Below, one piece after another: positions 1 to 8,445 of a stretch of 64,000 nucleotides of DNA (its first letter is position 1; every line of letters begins with the position of its first letter). The translations under genes and the position numbers were made by a program. The notes under the pieces are model-generated. The model was not told the origin of the DNA. It saw nothing but the letters and a program-made list of their open reading frames with translations, and searched no databases. This DNA is from CALOBA01 sp942491465 (GTDB taxonomy: Bacteria; Pseudomonadota; Gammaproteobacteria; Chromatiales; Chromatiaceae): positions 61,213 to 125,212 of the forward strand of contig CALOBA010000018.1 of NCBI GenBank assembly GCA_942491465.1, written 5' to 3'.

Positions 1-45
1 GTCCTCGGCATGGAGCAGGCCGTCGCGCGCATTGAAATGGTCCAT
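1..45 (-). CDS. lysA: Diaminopimelate decarboxylase, N-terminal 15 codons (cut by window edge)
   Basis: Reading the minus strand from position 45 gives a protein starting MDHFNARDGLLHAED, which matches the start of gammaproteobacterial LysA (typically MDHFNYRDGELYAE). LysA is the PLP enzyme that makes L-lysine by decarboxylating meso-diaminopimelate in the cytosol. The gene runs off the left edge, so no catalytic residue is visible. It lies 9 bases downstream of lptM, and lptM-lysA is the usual gammaproteobacterial order (often followed by dapF). The call rests on 15 residues plus this synteny. Confidence 0.8.
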   Translation of the reverse strand, partial: MDHFNARDGLLHAED

Positions 46-54
46 GGCTTCAGG

Positions 55-285
55 TCAGCCGCCGGTGGGTGTGGGAATGTCCGAGCCCGGCTGCGGGCCG
101 ACGCTGGGGATGTCGCTGGTCGCCTCGGGGGTGTCGCCGTCCGCGTCCGGCTGCGGATTGGCCGCGGGCTGCTCGGATGGATCGGGGAGGTACAACGGCG
201 CCTTGTGCCCGCAGGCAACACCCATCTGGCCGATGGCAAGGACAGAGACGATGGCGTAGAGAAGATAACGGGCCCAGCAATGCAT
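55..285 (-). CDS. lptM: LptM-type small outer-membrane lipoprotein
   Basis: This is a 76-residue lipoprotein. The start at 285 puts a hydrophobic signal segment (about residues 7-24) before Cys25, the probable lipidation site. Directly after it comes CGHKAPLYLP, the conserved CGxKGPLYLP signature of the YifL/LptM family. In E. coli LptM binds the LptD/LptE lipopolysaccharide translocon and helps its oxidative maturation. The rest of the protein is a Pro/Asp-rich tail that is probably disordered. The lipobox (GVAC) has Gly instead of Leu at -3, which is weak but acceptable. Being just upstream of lysA, as in E. coli, supports the call. An upstream in-frame start at 324 would add 13 residues and is less likely because it moves the signal segment inward. 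Confidence 0.85.
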   Translation of the reverse strand: MHCWARYLLYAIVSVLAIGQMGVACGHKAPLYLPDPSEQPAANPQPDADGDTPEATSDIPSVGPQPGSDIPTPTGG

Positions 286-360
286 GACGTCGCTCGCGCT
301 GCTCGCGGTTCCGGGGGTCGGCACCGGGAAAAACCCGACAGTATACAGACGCGTGCCGGC

Positions 361-1329
361 TCATGCCGACGTATCCGGGTCTTCCGAGCCATCCCCCTTG
401 GCCTGATACCTGGGCCGTTCCGCCGGATGATAGGCCGGCTCGCCATCGGGCTCTTCGCGCACCGGGTCGCCCTCGATGGGGATCAGCACCAGGTCCTGAT
501 GACCGACATCGATGCGGCTCTCCCCGGCCGCAAGATGGGCAAGCCGACGATCCCGCCACGCCGCCAGCGCCCGCTCGTCGCGCGGGCTGTGGGCGAGGGC
601 CGCGGCATGCCAACCCTCGATCAGCGCGCGCTGCAGACCGGCTTGCTCCGGCCCCAGATGCCAGTCGCTGCCGGCCTGGGAGACCCTAAAGCCCAGCCGC
701 CGGGCGATCGCCGCCGCCTCGGCGGTGGCCAGCGGCCCCAGGGCCGGGCCGAAGCCCTTGTTGCGCAGCTGGTGGTGATTGAAGCGTTCAATGACGGCGA
801 CGTCGCCCATGGGGCCGTCGTCGACGGGCGAAAGCTGGACTCGGCCGTCGTAGGTCAGCGCGAACAACAGCGGACAGCGGGCCTTCGCGGCAGCCTCCAT
901 CAGCGTCTCCAGCCAGTCGGCGGAGACCAGGTCGAGCATGGCCGAGGCCGTGACCAGCGCACCCGGCGGCAGCGTCAGCCGTTCCAGATCGGAGGACAGA
1001 TCCAGCAGGCGGCAGCGCACGCGGCAGGTGCAGTCCGGCCCGCTGAGCATGAAGGCATCGCCATCGGGGGCGAAGACCTGGCCCGCGGCCTCGGCCCAGA
1101 CCCGCGTGCGCTCGGCCAACAGTGCCAGCAGGGTTGCATCATGATCGACGCAGAGCCAGTCCTGGCCGCCGCTGATGCGCGGCGCTAGGTGACGCAGGTT
1201 GCCGCCGGTGCCGGCACCGAGGTCGACCACCTGATCGATCTTCGGCAGCAGCCCCAGCAACCGATCGGCACGCGCACGGGCATCGGCCGATGCGCGCAGC
1301 TGCAGCCAGTCGTCGCTGAACTCACCCAT
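361..1329 (-). CDS. Class I SAM-dependent methyltransferase, substrate unknown
   Basis: A 322-residue cytosolic protein. Motif I of the Rossmann-like SAM-binding fold is clear near residues 35-45 (VVDLGAGTGGN), followed by the acidic end of strand 2 (CVDHD) that usually contacts the ribose. The middle (ALVTASAMLDLVS) fits motif IV. The C-terminal 40 residues are charged and Pro-rich and look like a tail. A GGTGAG ribosome-binding site lies 5 bases before the ATG at 1329. No substrate can be read from the sequence. Neighbours (lptM below, an FmdB-like gene above, same strand) do not identify a pathway. Fold confidence is high, function is open. Confidence 0.8.
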   Translation of the reverse strand: MGEFSDDWLQLRASADARARADRLLGLLPKIDQVVDLGAGTGGNLRHLAPRISGGQDWLCVDHDATLLALLAERTRVWAEAAGQVFAPDGDAFMLSGPDCTCRVRCRLLDLSSDLERLTLPPGALVTASAMLDLVSADWLETLMEAAAKARCPLLFALTYDGRVQLSPVDDGPMGDVAVIERFNHHQLRNKGFGPALGPLATAEAAAIARRLGFRVSQAGSDWHLGPEQAGLQRALIEGWHAAALAHSPRDERALAAWRDRRLAHLAAGESRIDVGHQDLVLIPIEGDPVREEPDGEPAYHPAERPRYQAKGDGSEDPDTSA

Positions 1330-1456
1330 GGATACTCACCTCATCAACGGAGCAGACGGGTGATTAGACCACGGTTGACGCCGTTCGTCGCCATCCGCGG
1401 CGGGCTTGAACCGGCACCGGGATGCCGCCCTTATGCCGGACCGGTGCCGCGCCGAA

Positions 1457-1792
1457 TCAGGCCGCCTTGGTCGGGGCCTTGCCGCCGGACTTCGGCGCGC
1501 TGTCGGTCTTGCCACCGGCGGCGGGCTTGGCGTCGGACTTGGGCTTGGCCTTGCCGCCGTCGGCCTTGTCCTTGGGCTTGTCGCCGGTCTCGTGCAGGTT
1601 GCGCTTGTCGCCGGACTTGAAGTCGGTCTCGTACCAGCCGCCGCCCTTGAGGCGGAAGGCGGGGGCGGAGAGCTGCTTGACGAGCTTGGGCGCGCCGCAG
1701 GCGGGGCAGTCGGTCAGCGGCGGGTCGCTGATCTTTTGCAGGGCGTCGTGCTCGTGGCCGCAGGCCTCGCAGCGGTAGGCATAGATGGGCAT
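1457..1792 (-). CDS. FmdB-family zinc ribbon protein with low-complexity basic tail
   Basis: A 111-residue protein. The N-terminal 50 residues are a standard FmdB/CxxC_CxxC_SSSS zinc ribbon: MPIYAYRCEACGH with Cys8 and Cys11, then CPAC with Cys29 and Cys32. The GGGWYETD segment after the ribbon is also typical. Residues 60-111 are a Lys/Ala/Pro/Gly tail that is probably disordered; its length varies in this family. A GAGGAA ribosome-binding site precedes the ATG. FmdB was named as a regulator of amide utilisation in methylotrophs, but most members are uncharacterised, so a putative regulatory or nucleic-acid-binding role is all that can be said. Confidence 0.85.
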   Translation of the reverse strand: MPIYAYRCEACGHEHDALQKISDPPLTDCPACGAPKLVKQLSAPAFRLKGGGWYETDFKSGDKRNLHETGDKPKDKADGGKAKPKSDAKPAAGGKTDSAPKSGGKAPTKAA

Positions 1793-2004
1793 TTGGGTGG
1801 TTCCTCGCGAACTGGGTCTTGCAACTGCGTGCAGAGTGGGGTTTTGGCTCGAAAAATCAACCTAATTCTGGCGACTTTGTCGCATCTGATACGACAGCAC
1901 TGCTCGACGATACGTCACGGCCGGTGGACAATGCACGGCTTGATCGATCGAGACCGTCTCTGTTCGATCCCAGCGATCTCCTACCGCGAAAAGAGTCCGT
2001 CCCC

Positions 2005-2859
2005 ATGCAAAACCACCCCACCCGCAGCATCCTGATTACGGGCTGCTCCAGCGGTATTGGTTACACCTGCGCCCACGGTCTGGCCCGGCGCGGCTGGCAG
2101 GTCATCGCCTCGGCACGCAAGGCGGAGGATGTGGCGCGGCTGCGGGCCGAGGGGCTGACCGCGGTGCGCCTTGACCTGGATGATCCGCAGAGCATCGCCG
2201 CGGGCCTGGCGGAGGCATTGGCCGAGACCGGCGGGCGGCTGGATGCGCTGTTCAACAACGGCGCCTTCGGGCTGCCCGGGGCCGTCGAGGACCTGTCGCG
2301 GGAGGCGCTGCGTGCGCAGTTGGAGACGAATCTGCTCGGCTGGCATGACCTGACCTGCCGGGTGATCCCGCTGATGCGCCGCCAGGGCCGGGGCCGGATC
2401 GTGCACAACAGCTCGGTGCTGGGGCTGATCGGTCTGCCCTTTCGCGGCGCCTATGTGGCGAGCAAGTTTGCACTGGAGGGGCTGACCGACACCCTGCGCC
2501 TGGAGCTGGCCGGCAGCGGCATCAGGGTCTCGCTGATCGAGCCGGGGCCGATCCTGAGCCGCTTCCGCGACAACGCACGGCTGGCCTTCGCACGGTTGGT
2601 GGACCCGTCGGACAGCGTCCACAGCGAAGCCTATGCGCGCATGGCCGAGCGGCTGGAGAAGGAGGGCCAGGCGCAGCCGTTCACGCTGCCGGCGGATGCC
2701 GTGCTCAAGAAGCTCGTCCACGCGCTGGAGAGCCCGCGCCCGCGCCCGCGCTACTATGTGACCTTCCCGACCTACCTGATGGGGTTCTTGCGCAGGCTGC
2801 TCGGCACCCGCGCCATGGATGCCGTGCTCCTGCGCGTCTCCCGCGGCGGGCGCGGGTAA
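2005..2859 (+). CDS. Short-chain dehydrogenase/reductase (classical SDR)
   Basis: A 284-residue NAD(P)-dependent oxidoreductase. The start at 2005 (MQNHPTRSILITG) is chosen because the cofactor motif TGCSSGIG then sits at residues 12-19, as usual; the open frame extends further upstream to 1819 without recognisable sequence. Other motifs: NNGA at 84-87 in place of the usual NNAG, catalytic Asn109, Ser137, and YVASK with Tyr150 and Lys154. The C-terminal extension (about 250-284) is hydrophobic and basic, which could allow membrane contact. The substrate is unknown. It ends 29 bases before the large uvrA-like gene on the same strand, so the two may be co-transcribed. Confidence 0.85.
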   Translation: MQNHPTRSILITGCSSGIGYTCAHGLARRGWQVIASARKAEDVARLRAEGLTAVRLDLDDPQSIAAGLAEALAETGGRLDALFNNGAFGLPGAVEDLSREALRAQLETNLLGWHDLTCRVIPLMRRQGRGRIVHNSSVLGLIGLPFRGAYVASKFALEGLTDTLRLELAGSGIRVSLIEPGPILSRFRDNARLAFARLVDPSDSVHSEAYARMAERLEKEGQAQPFTLPADAVLKKLVHALESPRPRPRYYVTFPTYLMGFLRRLLGTRAMDAVLLRVSRGGRG

Positions 2860-2888
2860 GCGTCGGCGCTCGGCCTCGGCAAACGATC

Positions 2889-5800
2889 ATGTCCAATTCC
2901 ACCAACGGCATCCGCCTGCGCGGCGTGCGGCAGAACAATCTGAAGGGGCTGGACCTGGATCTGCCGCTCGGCGAGCTGATCGTGGTCACCGGGGTGTCGG
3001 GCTCCGGCAAATCGTCGCTGGCCTTCGATACGGTCTATGCCGAGGGCCAGCGGCGCTATGTGGAGACCTTCTCGCCCTATGCGCGGCAGTTCCTCGACCG
3101 CATGGACCGGCCGCGTGCGGATGCGATCGACGGCATCCCGCCGGCCATCGCCATCGACCAGGCCAATCCGGTGCGGACCTCGCGCTCGACGGTGGGGACC
3201 ATGACCGAGCTGAACGATCATCTCAAGCTGCTCTTCGCCCGCGCCGCCCGCCTGTTCTGCCGAGGCTGCGGCCATGAGGTGCGCCGCGACAGCCCGGAGT
3301 CGATCTGGGCGGCGCTGCACCGCCGCACCGACGATGACCCGCCGCGGGTGCTGATCTGCTTCGAGGTGCGGGTGCCGGAAGGCATGGAGCCGGGCCAGGT
3401 GCGCGAACTGCTGGCCCAGCAGGGCTATGTCCGCATCCACCAAGGGCACGCCGAGCGCATGGAGGTCATCCAGGACCGGCTGCGCCTCACCGCCGAGAAT
3501 CGAGGTCGGGCCGTCGAGGCCCTGGAGACGGCGCTGCACCAGGGCCAGGGTCGGCTGCGGGTCTATCCGCTGGATGCCGATCGCAACCCCGGCCCGCCCC
3601 GCGCGTTCTCCTCGGCGCTGCACTGCGCCGACTGCGACATCGGCTACCGAGACCCCCAGCCCAGTCTGTTCTCATTCAACTCGCCGGCGGGGGCCTGTCC
3701 GGAGTGCCGCGGCTTCGGCCGGGTCGTCGGCATCGACTGGTCGCTGGTGGTGCCCGACGAGACCAAGACCCTGCTCGACGGCGCGGTGCGGCCGATCCAG
3801 TCCGACAGCTACGCCGAGGTGCAGGAGGACCTGATCGCCTTCGCCAACCGCTGCGGCATCCCGGTGGATGTGCCCTGGTCGGCGCTGTCCGAGGCGGACC
3901 GGCGCTGGATCATCGACGGCGAGGGCGAGTGGGAGGAACGGGTGTGGTACGGGCTGCGCCGGTTCTTCGGCTGGCTGGAGGGGCGCAGCTACAAGATGCA
4001 TGTGCGGGTGCTGTTGTCACGCTACCGAAGCTATGAGCCCTGCCCAAGCTGCGACGGCGCACGGCTGCGGGACGAGGCGTTGGACTGGCGCATCGGCGAC
4101 CATGCGCAGGCCGATGCGGTGATCGACCGCGCCCAGCGCTTCCGCCCGCCGCGGATCGCCATGCCGGACCTGGCCTGGCTCGGACTGCCGGGACTCGGCC
4201 TGCACGACCTGATGCGCCTGCCCATCGGCGCCTGCCGCCGCTTCTCCGATGCCCTGGAGCTGCCGGGGACCATGGACCAGGCGATGGAGCTGCTGCTGAC
4301 CAATATCCGCGCGCGGCTGCGCTATCTCGACGAGGTGGGCCTGGGCTATCTGACGCTGGACCGGCAATCGCGCACGCTGTCCGGCGGCGAGGTCCAGCGC
4401 ATCAACCTGACCACGGCCTTGGGCACGTCGCTGGTCAATACGCTGTTCGTGCTCGACGAGCCGAGCATCGGTCTGCATGCCCGCGATATGGACCGGATCA
4501 TTGCCATCCTGAAGCGGCTGCGCGACCAAGGCAACTCGCTGCTGGTGGTGGAGCACGATGCGGATGTGATGCGCGCCGCCGATCGGGTCATCGACATGGG
4601 TCCCGGCCCGGGGGAGCGCGGCGGGCGGATCGTCTTCAATGGGCCGCCCACGGCGCTGATGGCCTCGGATACATCGCTGACCGGGGCCTATCTGTCCGGC
4701 CGTCGGCAGGTGGCAGACGAGGCCGAGCCGCCGCCGCCGCGGACCGACGCCGGCAGCATCCGCATCCGCGGCGCCCGCGCCCACAACCTGCGCGGCATCG
4801 ATATCGAGGTGCCGTTGGGCCGGCTGGTGGTGCTGACCGGCGTCTCCGGCTCCGGCAAGTCGACGCTGATGCACGATGTGCTGTTCCACCATCTGGCCAA
4901 GGCCAAGGGCCACCCGGAGGGTATGCCCGGCGACGGTGACGGCGTGGACGGCGCCGAGCTGATCGACGACGTGCTGCTGCTCGATCAGGCGCCGATCGGG
5001 CGCACCGCCCGCTCCAGCCCGGCCAGTGTCGTCGGCGCGCTGGATGCGCTGCGCAAGCGCTTTGCGGCGACGGAGCAGGCCAAGGACCTGGGCTTCAAGG
5101 CCGGCCACTTCAGCTTCAACGCCGGTCCGGGCCGCTGCCCGAGCTGTGCCGGCTCGGGCTTCGAGCAGGTGGAGATGCAGTTCCTGTCCGATGTCTACCT
5201 GCGCTGCCCGGACTGCGGCGGGCGGCGCTACCGGCGCGAGGTCCTGCAGGTCGGGCTGCCGGAGGCCGATGGCGCGAGCATCGCCGACGTACTGGACATG
5301 ACCGTGCATGAGGCCCTGGCCTGCTTCAACGAGCAGCAGGATATCGCGCGCGCCCTGCTGCCGCTGGCTGATGTCGGGCTCGATTACCTGCGCCTCGGCC
5401 AGCCGGTGCCCACGCTCTCGGGCGGCGAGGCCCAGCGGCTGAAGCTGGCCGGTCACCTGGCCAAGTCGCGCCGCCGGCGGCGTGGTGCCAAGGGGCTGCT
5501 GTTCCTGCTCGACGAGCCGACCACCGGGCTGCACTTCGACGACATCGCCACGCTCTTGCGCGCCCTGCGCCGACTGGTGGCGGCCGGCCACTCGCTGCTG
5601 GTGATCGAGCACAATCTGGACCTGATCGCGGCGGCGGATTGGCTGATCGACCTGGGGCCGGAGGGGGGCGATGCCGGCGGCCAGCTGGTCGCCTGCGGCA
5701 CCCCGGCAACGTTGTCCGGGATGCGCCAAAGCCACACTGGCCGCGCGCTCGCGGGTCGGCGGGATGCGATGACGGGGGCGTCCGGCCTGGCGATTGCCGA

Positions 5801-8438
5801 GGCGCACGCGCCCTACGCGACCGACCGGCCGGTGCAGCCCGCCACCGAGATCGAGGTCCGCCACGCCCGCGAGCACAATCTCCATGACCTGACGCTGACC
5901 ATCCCGCGGGATCGGATGGTGGTCATCACCGGCGTCTCCGGCAGCGGCAAGAGCACACTGGCCTTCGACATCCTGTTCGCCGAGGGCCAGCGACGCTGGT
6001 TGGAGTCGATGAACGCCTATGCACGCCAATTCGTTCAACCGGCGGCGCGGGCGGACGTGGACGCGCTGTACGGCATCCCGCCGACCATCGCCATCGAACA
6101 GCGCAGCAGCCGCGGGGGTCATAAGAGCACCGTCGGCACACTGACCGAGGCGCATCACTACCTGCGCCTGCTCTACGGTAAGCTCGGCACCCAGCACTGC
6201 CCGGACTGCAGGGTGGCGATCGTGCCCCGGACGGCGGATGCGCTGCTTCGGCAGCTGCTGCGAGACCACCACGGACAGCGCATCCAGCTGCTGGCACCGC
6301 AGGTGGTCGGCCGCAAGGGGATCTACAAGGAGCTCGCGGCCTGGGCCCACCAGCGCGGCTACCCGCATCTGCGCGTCGACGGCACGCTGGTGCCGACCAA
6401 TCCCTGGCCGGTGCTGGACCGCTTCCGCGAGCACGACATCGATCTGCCGGTTGGCGAGGTCCTGATCGGCACCGATACCGCGGAGACCGTGCGTAGACTG
6501 CTGGAGCAGACCCTGTCGCTGGGCAAGGGACTGGCGCGGGTGCTGCCGCCGGGACCGACCGCCGGCATCGATCCCGTCGTGCTCTCCACCAGCCGCACCT
6601 GCCCGAGCTGCGGCACCGGCTTCGACGAGCCGGACCCGCGGCTGTTCTCCTACAACTCCAAGCACGGCTGGTGCCCGAGCTGTTTCGGCACCGGGCAGCA
6701 GCTCAAGGGATTCGACGCCGAGGCCAGTGGCGAGGAACAGCGCTGGCTCGAGGCCGAGGCAGCGACTCCCTGCCCGACCTGCCACGGACAACGCCTGAAC
6801 CCACAGGCGCTCGCCATCCACCTGCGGGAGCGCTCCATCGCCGACCTCTCGGCACTGACCATCGGCTCGGCCCGAGACGCCTTGGCGGGGCTGCACCTGG
6901 ACGAGCGTGAAGCAACCATCGGGCAAGACCTCATCGCCGAGATCGACGGCCGATTGGCCTTTCTGGAGCAGGTCGGGCTGGGCTATCTGACCCTGGACCG
7001 GGCCGCGCCGACGCTCTCCGGCGGGGAGGCCCAGCGCATCCGCCTGGCGGCCCAGCTTGGTGCCGGACTCCGCGGGGTCTGCTACATCCTCGACGAGCCC
7101 AGCATCGGCCTGCATCCGCGCGACAACGACCGGCTGCTGCGCACCCTGATCGGACTGCGCGATCAGGGCAACAGCGTGATCGTCGTCGAGCACGACGAGG
7201 CGACCATGCGCGCGGCCGACGAGATCCTCGACCTCGGCCCGGGGGCCGGTGCCCGGGGGGGCCGTCTGGTCGCCCGCGGTGATGCCGCCACACTGGCGGC
7301 CAACCCGGCATCCATCACCGGCCGCTACTTGGCCGGGTCAACGCCCCCGGATTCCGCTGCGCGCCGGTCGCGGCCCTGCAACCAGGCGCGCTGGCTGACC
7401 GTCCGCGGCGCGAGCCGGCACAACCTTCGCGACCTGGATGTCCGGCTCCCGTTGGCACGACTGGTCTGCGTGACCGGCGTCTCCGGCTCGGGCAAGTCGA
7501 CCCTTACGCGCGACATCATCGCGCCGACGCTGCGCGGGCTCATCACCACCGATCGTCCAACCGGGCGAATCCCGACCGCCGCCTTGGCGGGCTGCAAAGG
7601 CATCGACGGCTGGGGGGATCTCAACCGCGTACTGGAGGTGGACCAGACACCCATCGGTAAGACACCCCGTTCCTGCCCCGCGACCTACATCGGCTTTTGG
7701 GATCGCATCCGCCGGCTCTTTGCAGCAAGTCCAGAGGCGCGGATGCTCGGCTGGGGCCCCGGGCGCTTTTCGTTCAATACCCCCGGCGGGCGTTGCGAGG
7801 CCTGCGATGGGCAGGGCGTGCAGCGCCTGGAGATGAGCTTTCTTCCGAACGTACAGCTACCCTGCGAGATCTGCGCCGGCGCCCGCTTCAACGCAGAGAC
7901 TCGCGCCATACGCTATCTGGACCAGGGTATCGCCGACGTCCTCAAGCTCACGGTGGATGCGGCGGTGACCCTGTTCGAGGCTCACCCGGCCATCCGTCAC
8001 CCGCTGGAGCTACTGCAGGCGATCGGGCTCGGCTATCTGGAGCTCGGCCAACCGAGCCCGACACTGTCCGGTGGAGAGGCGCAGCGGATCAAGCTCGTCA
8101 CCGAGCTGGCGAAGGCTCGCACGCATCCAGGAGGCACGACCCGCCCAACACTGTTTGTGCTCGACGAGCCGACGGTAGGGCTGCATATGGCCGACGTAAC
8201 CAAGCTGATCAGCGTGCTGCACCGCCTGGTCGATGCCGGTCATTCCGTGCTCGTTATCGAGCACGATCTGCAGCTTATCGCCGCGGCCGACTGGGTGATC
8301 GACTTGGGACCGGAGGGAGGGGCCGGCGGCGGGGAGATCGTCGCCGAAGGGCCGCCAAGCGCCATCATCGCGACCGCCTCCGGCTATACCGCGAAGGCGC
8401 TCCAGAGCGCCATGCGAGCCGAACCGGCGACGGACTAG
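2889..8438 (+). CDS. uvrA: Double-length UvrA: two complete UvrA copies in one polypeptide
   Basis: A 1849-residue protein, about twice normal UvrA (about 940). UvrA is the ABC-type ATPase that recognises bulky DNA lesions and loads UvrB. Four Walker A motifs (GVSGSGKS) start near residues 35, 651, 1015 and 1530. Four ABC signatures (LSGGEVQR or LSGGEAQR) start near 497, 843, 1376 and 1726, each followed by a DEP Walker B. Zinc-finger CxxC pairs occur in both halves, including the C-terminal finger (GHFSFNAGPGRCPSC and GRFSFNTPGGRCEAC). The first copy covers about residues 1-970 and the second about 980-1849, so both look catalytically intact. Normal UvrA works as a dimer; this could be a covalent dimer. 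Proteins of this length are known in some proteobacteria but little studied. An ordinary uvrA probably exists elsewhere. The gene ends inside a hairpin shared with the convergent TPR gene. Confidence 0.93.
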   Translation: MSNSTNGIRLRGVRQNNLKGLDLDLPLGELIVVTGVSGSGKSSLAFDTVYAEGQRRYVETFSPYARQFLDRMDRPRADAIDGIPPAIAIDQANPVRTSRSTVGTMTELNDHLKLLFARAARLFCRGCGHEVRRDSPESIWAALHRRTDDDPPRVLICFEVRVPEGMEPGQVRELLAQQGYVRIHQGHAERMEVIQDRLRLTAENRGRAVEALETALHQGQGRLRVYPLDADRNPGPPRAFSSALHCADCDIGYRDPQPSLFSFNSPAGACPECRGFGRVVGIDWSLVVPDETKTLLDGAVRPIQSDSYAEVQEDLIAFANRCGIPVDVPWSALSEADRRWIIDGEGEWEERVWYGLRRFFGWLEGRSYKMHVRVLLSRYRSYEPCPSCDGARLRDEALDWRIGDHAQADAVIDRAQRFRPPRIAMPDLAWLGLPGLGLHDLMRLPIGACRRFSDALELPGTMDQAMELLLTNIRARLRYLDEVGLGYLTLDRQSRTLSGGEVQRINLTTALGTSLVNTLFVLDEPSIGLHARDMDRIIAILKRLRDQGNSLLVVEHDADVMRAADRVIDMGPGPGERGGRIVFNGPPTALMASDTSLTGAYLSGRRQVADEAEPPPPRTDAGSIRIRGARAHNLRGIDIEVPLGRLVVLTGVSGSGKSTLMHDVLFHHLAKAKGHPEGMPGDGDGVDGAELIDDVLLLDQAPIGRTARSSPASVVGALDALRKRFAATEQAKDLGFKAGHFSFNAGPGRCPSCAGSGFEQVEMQFLSDVYLRCPDCGGRRYRREVLQVGLPEADGASIADVLDMTVHEALACFNEQQDIARALLPLADVGLDYLRLGQPVPTLSGGEAQRLKLAGHLAKSRRRRRGAKGLLFLLDEPTTGLHFDDIATLLRALRRLVAAGHSLLVIEHNLDLIAAADWLIDLGPEGGDAGGQLVACGTPATLSGMRQSHTGRALAGRRDAMTGASGLAIAEAHAPYATDRPVQPATEIEVRHAREHNLHDLTLTIPRDRMVVITGVSGSGKSTLAFDILFAEGQRRWLESMNAYARQFVQPAARADVDALYGIPPTIAIEQRSSRGGHKSTVGTLTEAHHYLRLLYGKLGTQHCPDCRVAIVPRTADALLRQLLRDHHGQRIQLLAPQVVGRKGIYKELAAWAHQRGYPHLRVDGTLVPTNPWPVLDRFREHDIDLPVGEVLIGTDTAETVRRLLEQTLSLGKGLARVLPPGPTAGIDPVVLSTSRTCPSCGTGFDEPDPRLFSYNSKHGWCPSCFGTGQQLKGFDAEASGEEQRWLEAEAATPCPTCHGQRLNPQALAIHLRERSIADLSALTIGSARDALAGLHLDEREATIGQDLIAEIDGRLAFLEQVGLGYLTLDRAAPTLSGGEAQRIRLAAQLGAGLRGVCYILDEPSIGLHPRDNDRLLRTLIGLRDQGNSVIVVEHDEATMRAADEILDLGPGAGARGGRLVARGDAATLAANPASITGRYLAGSTPPDSAARRSRPCNQARWLTVRGASRHNLRDLDVRLPLARLVCVTGVSGSGKSTLTRDIIAPTLRGLITTDRPTGRIPTAALAGCKGIDGWGDLNRVLEVDQTPIGKTPRSCPATYIGFWDRIRRLFAASPEARMLGWGPGRFSFNTPGGRCEACDGQGVQRLEMSFLPNVQLPCEICAGARFNAETRAIRYLDQGIADVLKLTVDAAVTLFEAHPAIRHPLELLQAIGLGYLELGQPSPTLSGGEAQRIKLVTELAKARTHPGGTTRPTLFVLDEPTVGLHMADVTKLISVLHRLVDAGHSVLVIEHDLQLIAAADWVIDLGPEGGAGGGEIVAEGPPSAIIATASGYTAKALQSAMRAEPATD

Positions 8439-8445
8439 TCGCCGG
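8424..8445. terminator. Hairpin with both convergent stop codons in or at its loop
   Basis: Perfect 8-bp inverted repeat CCGGCGAC (8424-8431) and GTCGCCGG (8438-8445) around the 6-base loop GGACTA. The two convergent genes overlap on the palindrome CTAG (8435-8438), which supplies a TAG stop to each strand. No other terminator is possible between them because there is no intergenic space. There is no T-run on either side, so if it terminates transcription it is not a textbook intrinsic terminator. Confidence 0.55.

Noticed and set aside
10..1188. A 392-codon plus-strand frame opposite lptM and the methyltransferase gene
   Set aside because: The minus strand has a lipobox signature and a SAM-binding motif; the plus frame has neither.
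2005..2859. NNGA in place of NNAG in the SDR as a sign of inactivation
   Set aside because: The Ser-Tyr-Lys-Asn residues are intact and this variant occurs in functional SDR groups.
4017..7193. A 1058-codon open frame on the minus strand inside uvrA
   Set aside because: It lies wholly antisense to a gene with intact motifs and reflects high third-position GC; its protein is Ala/Gln/Arg/Gly-rich with no family features.
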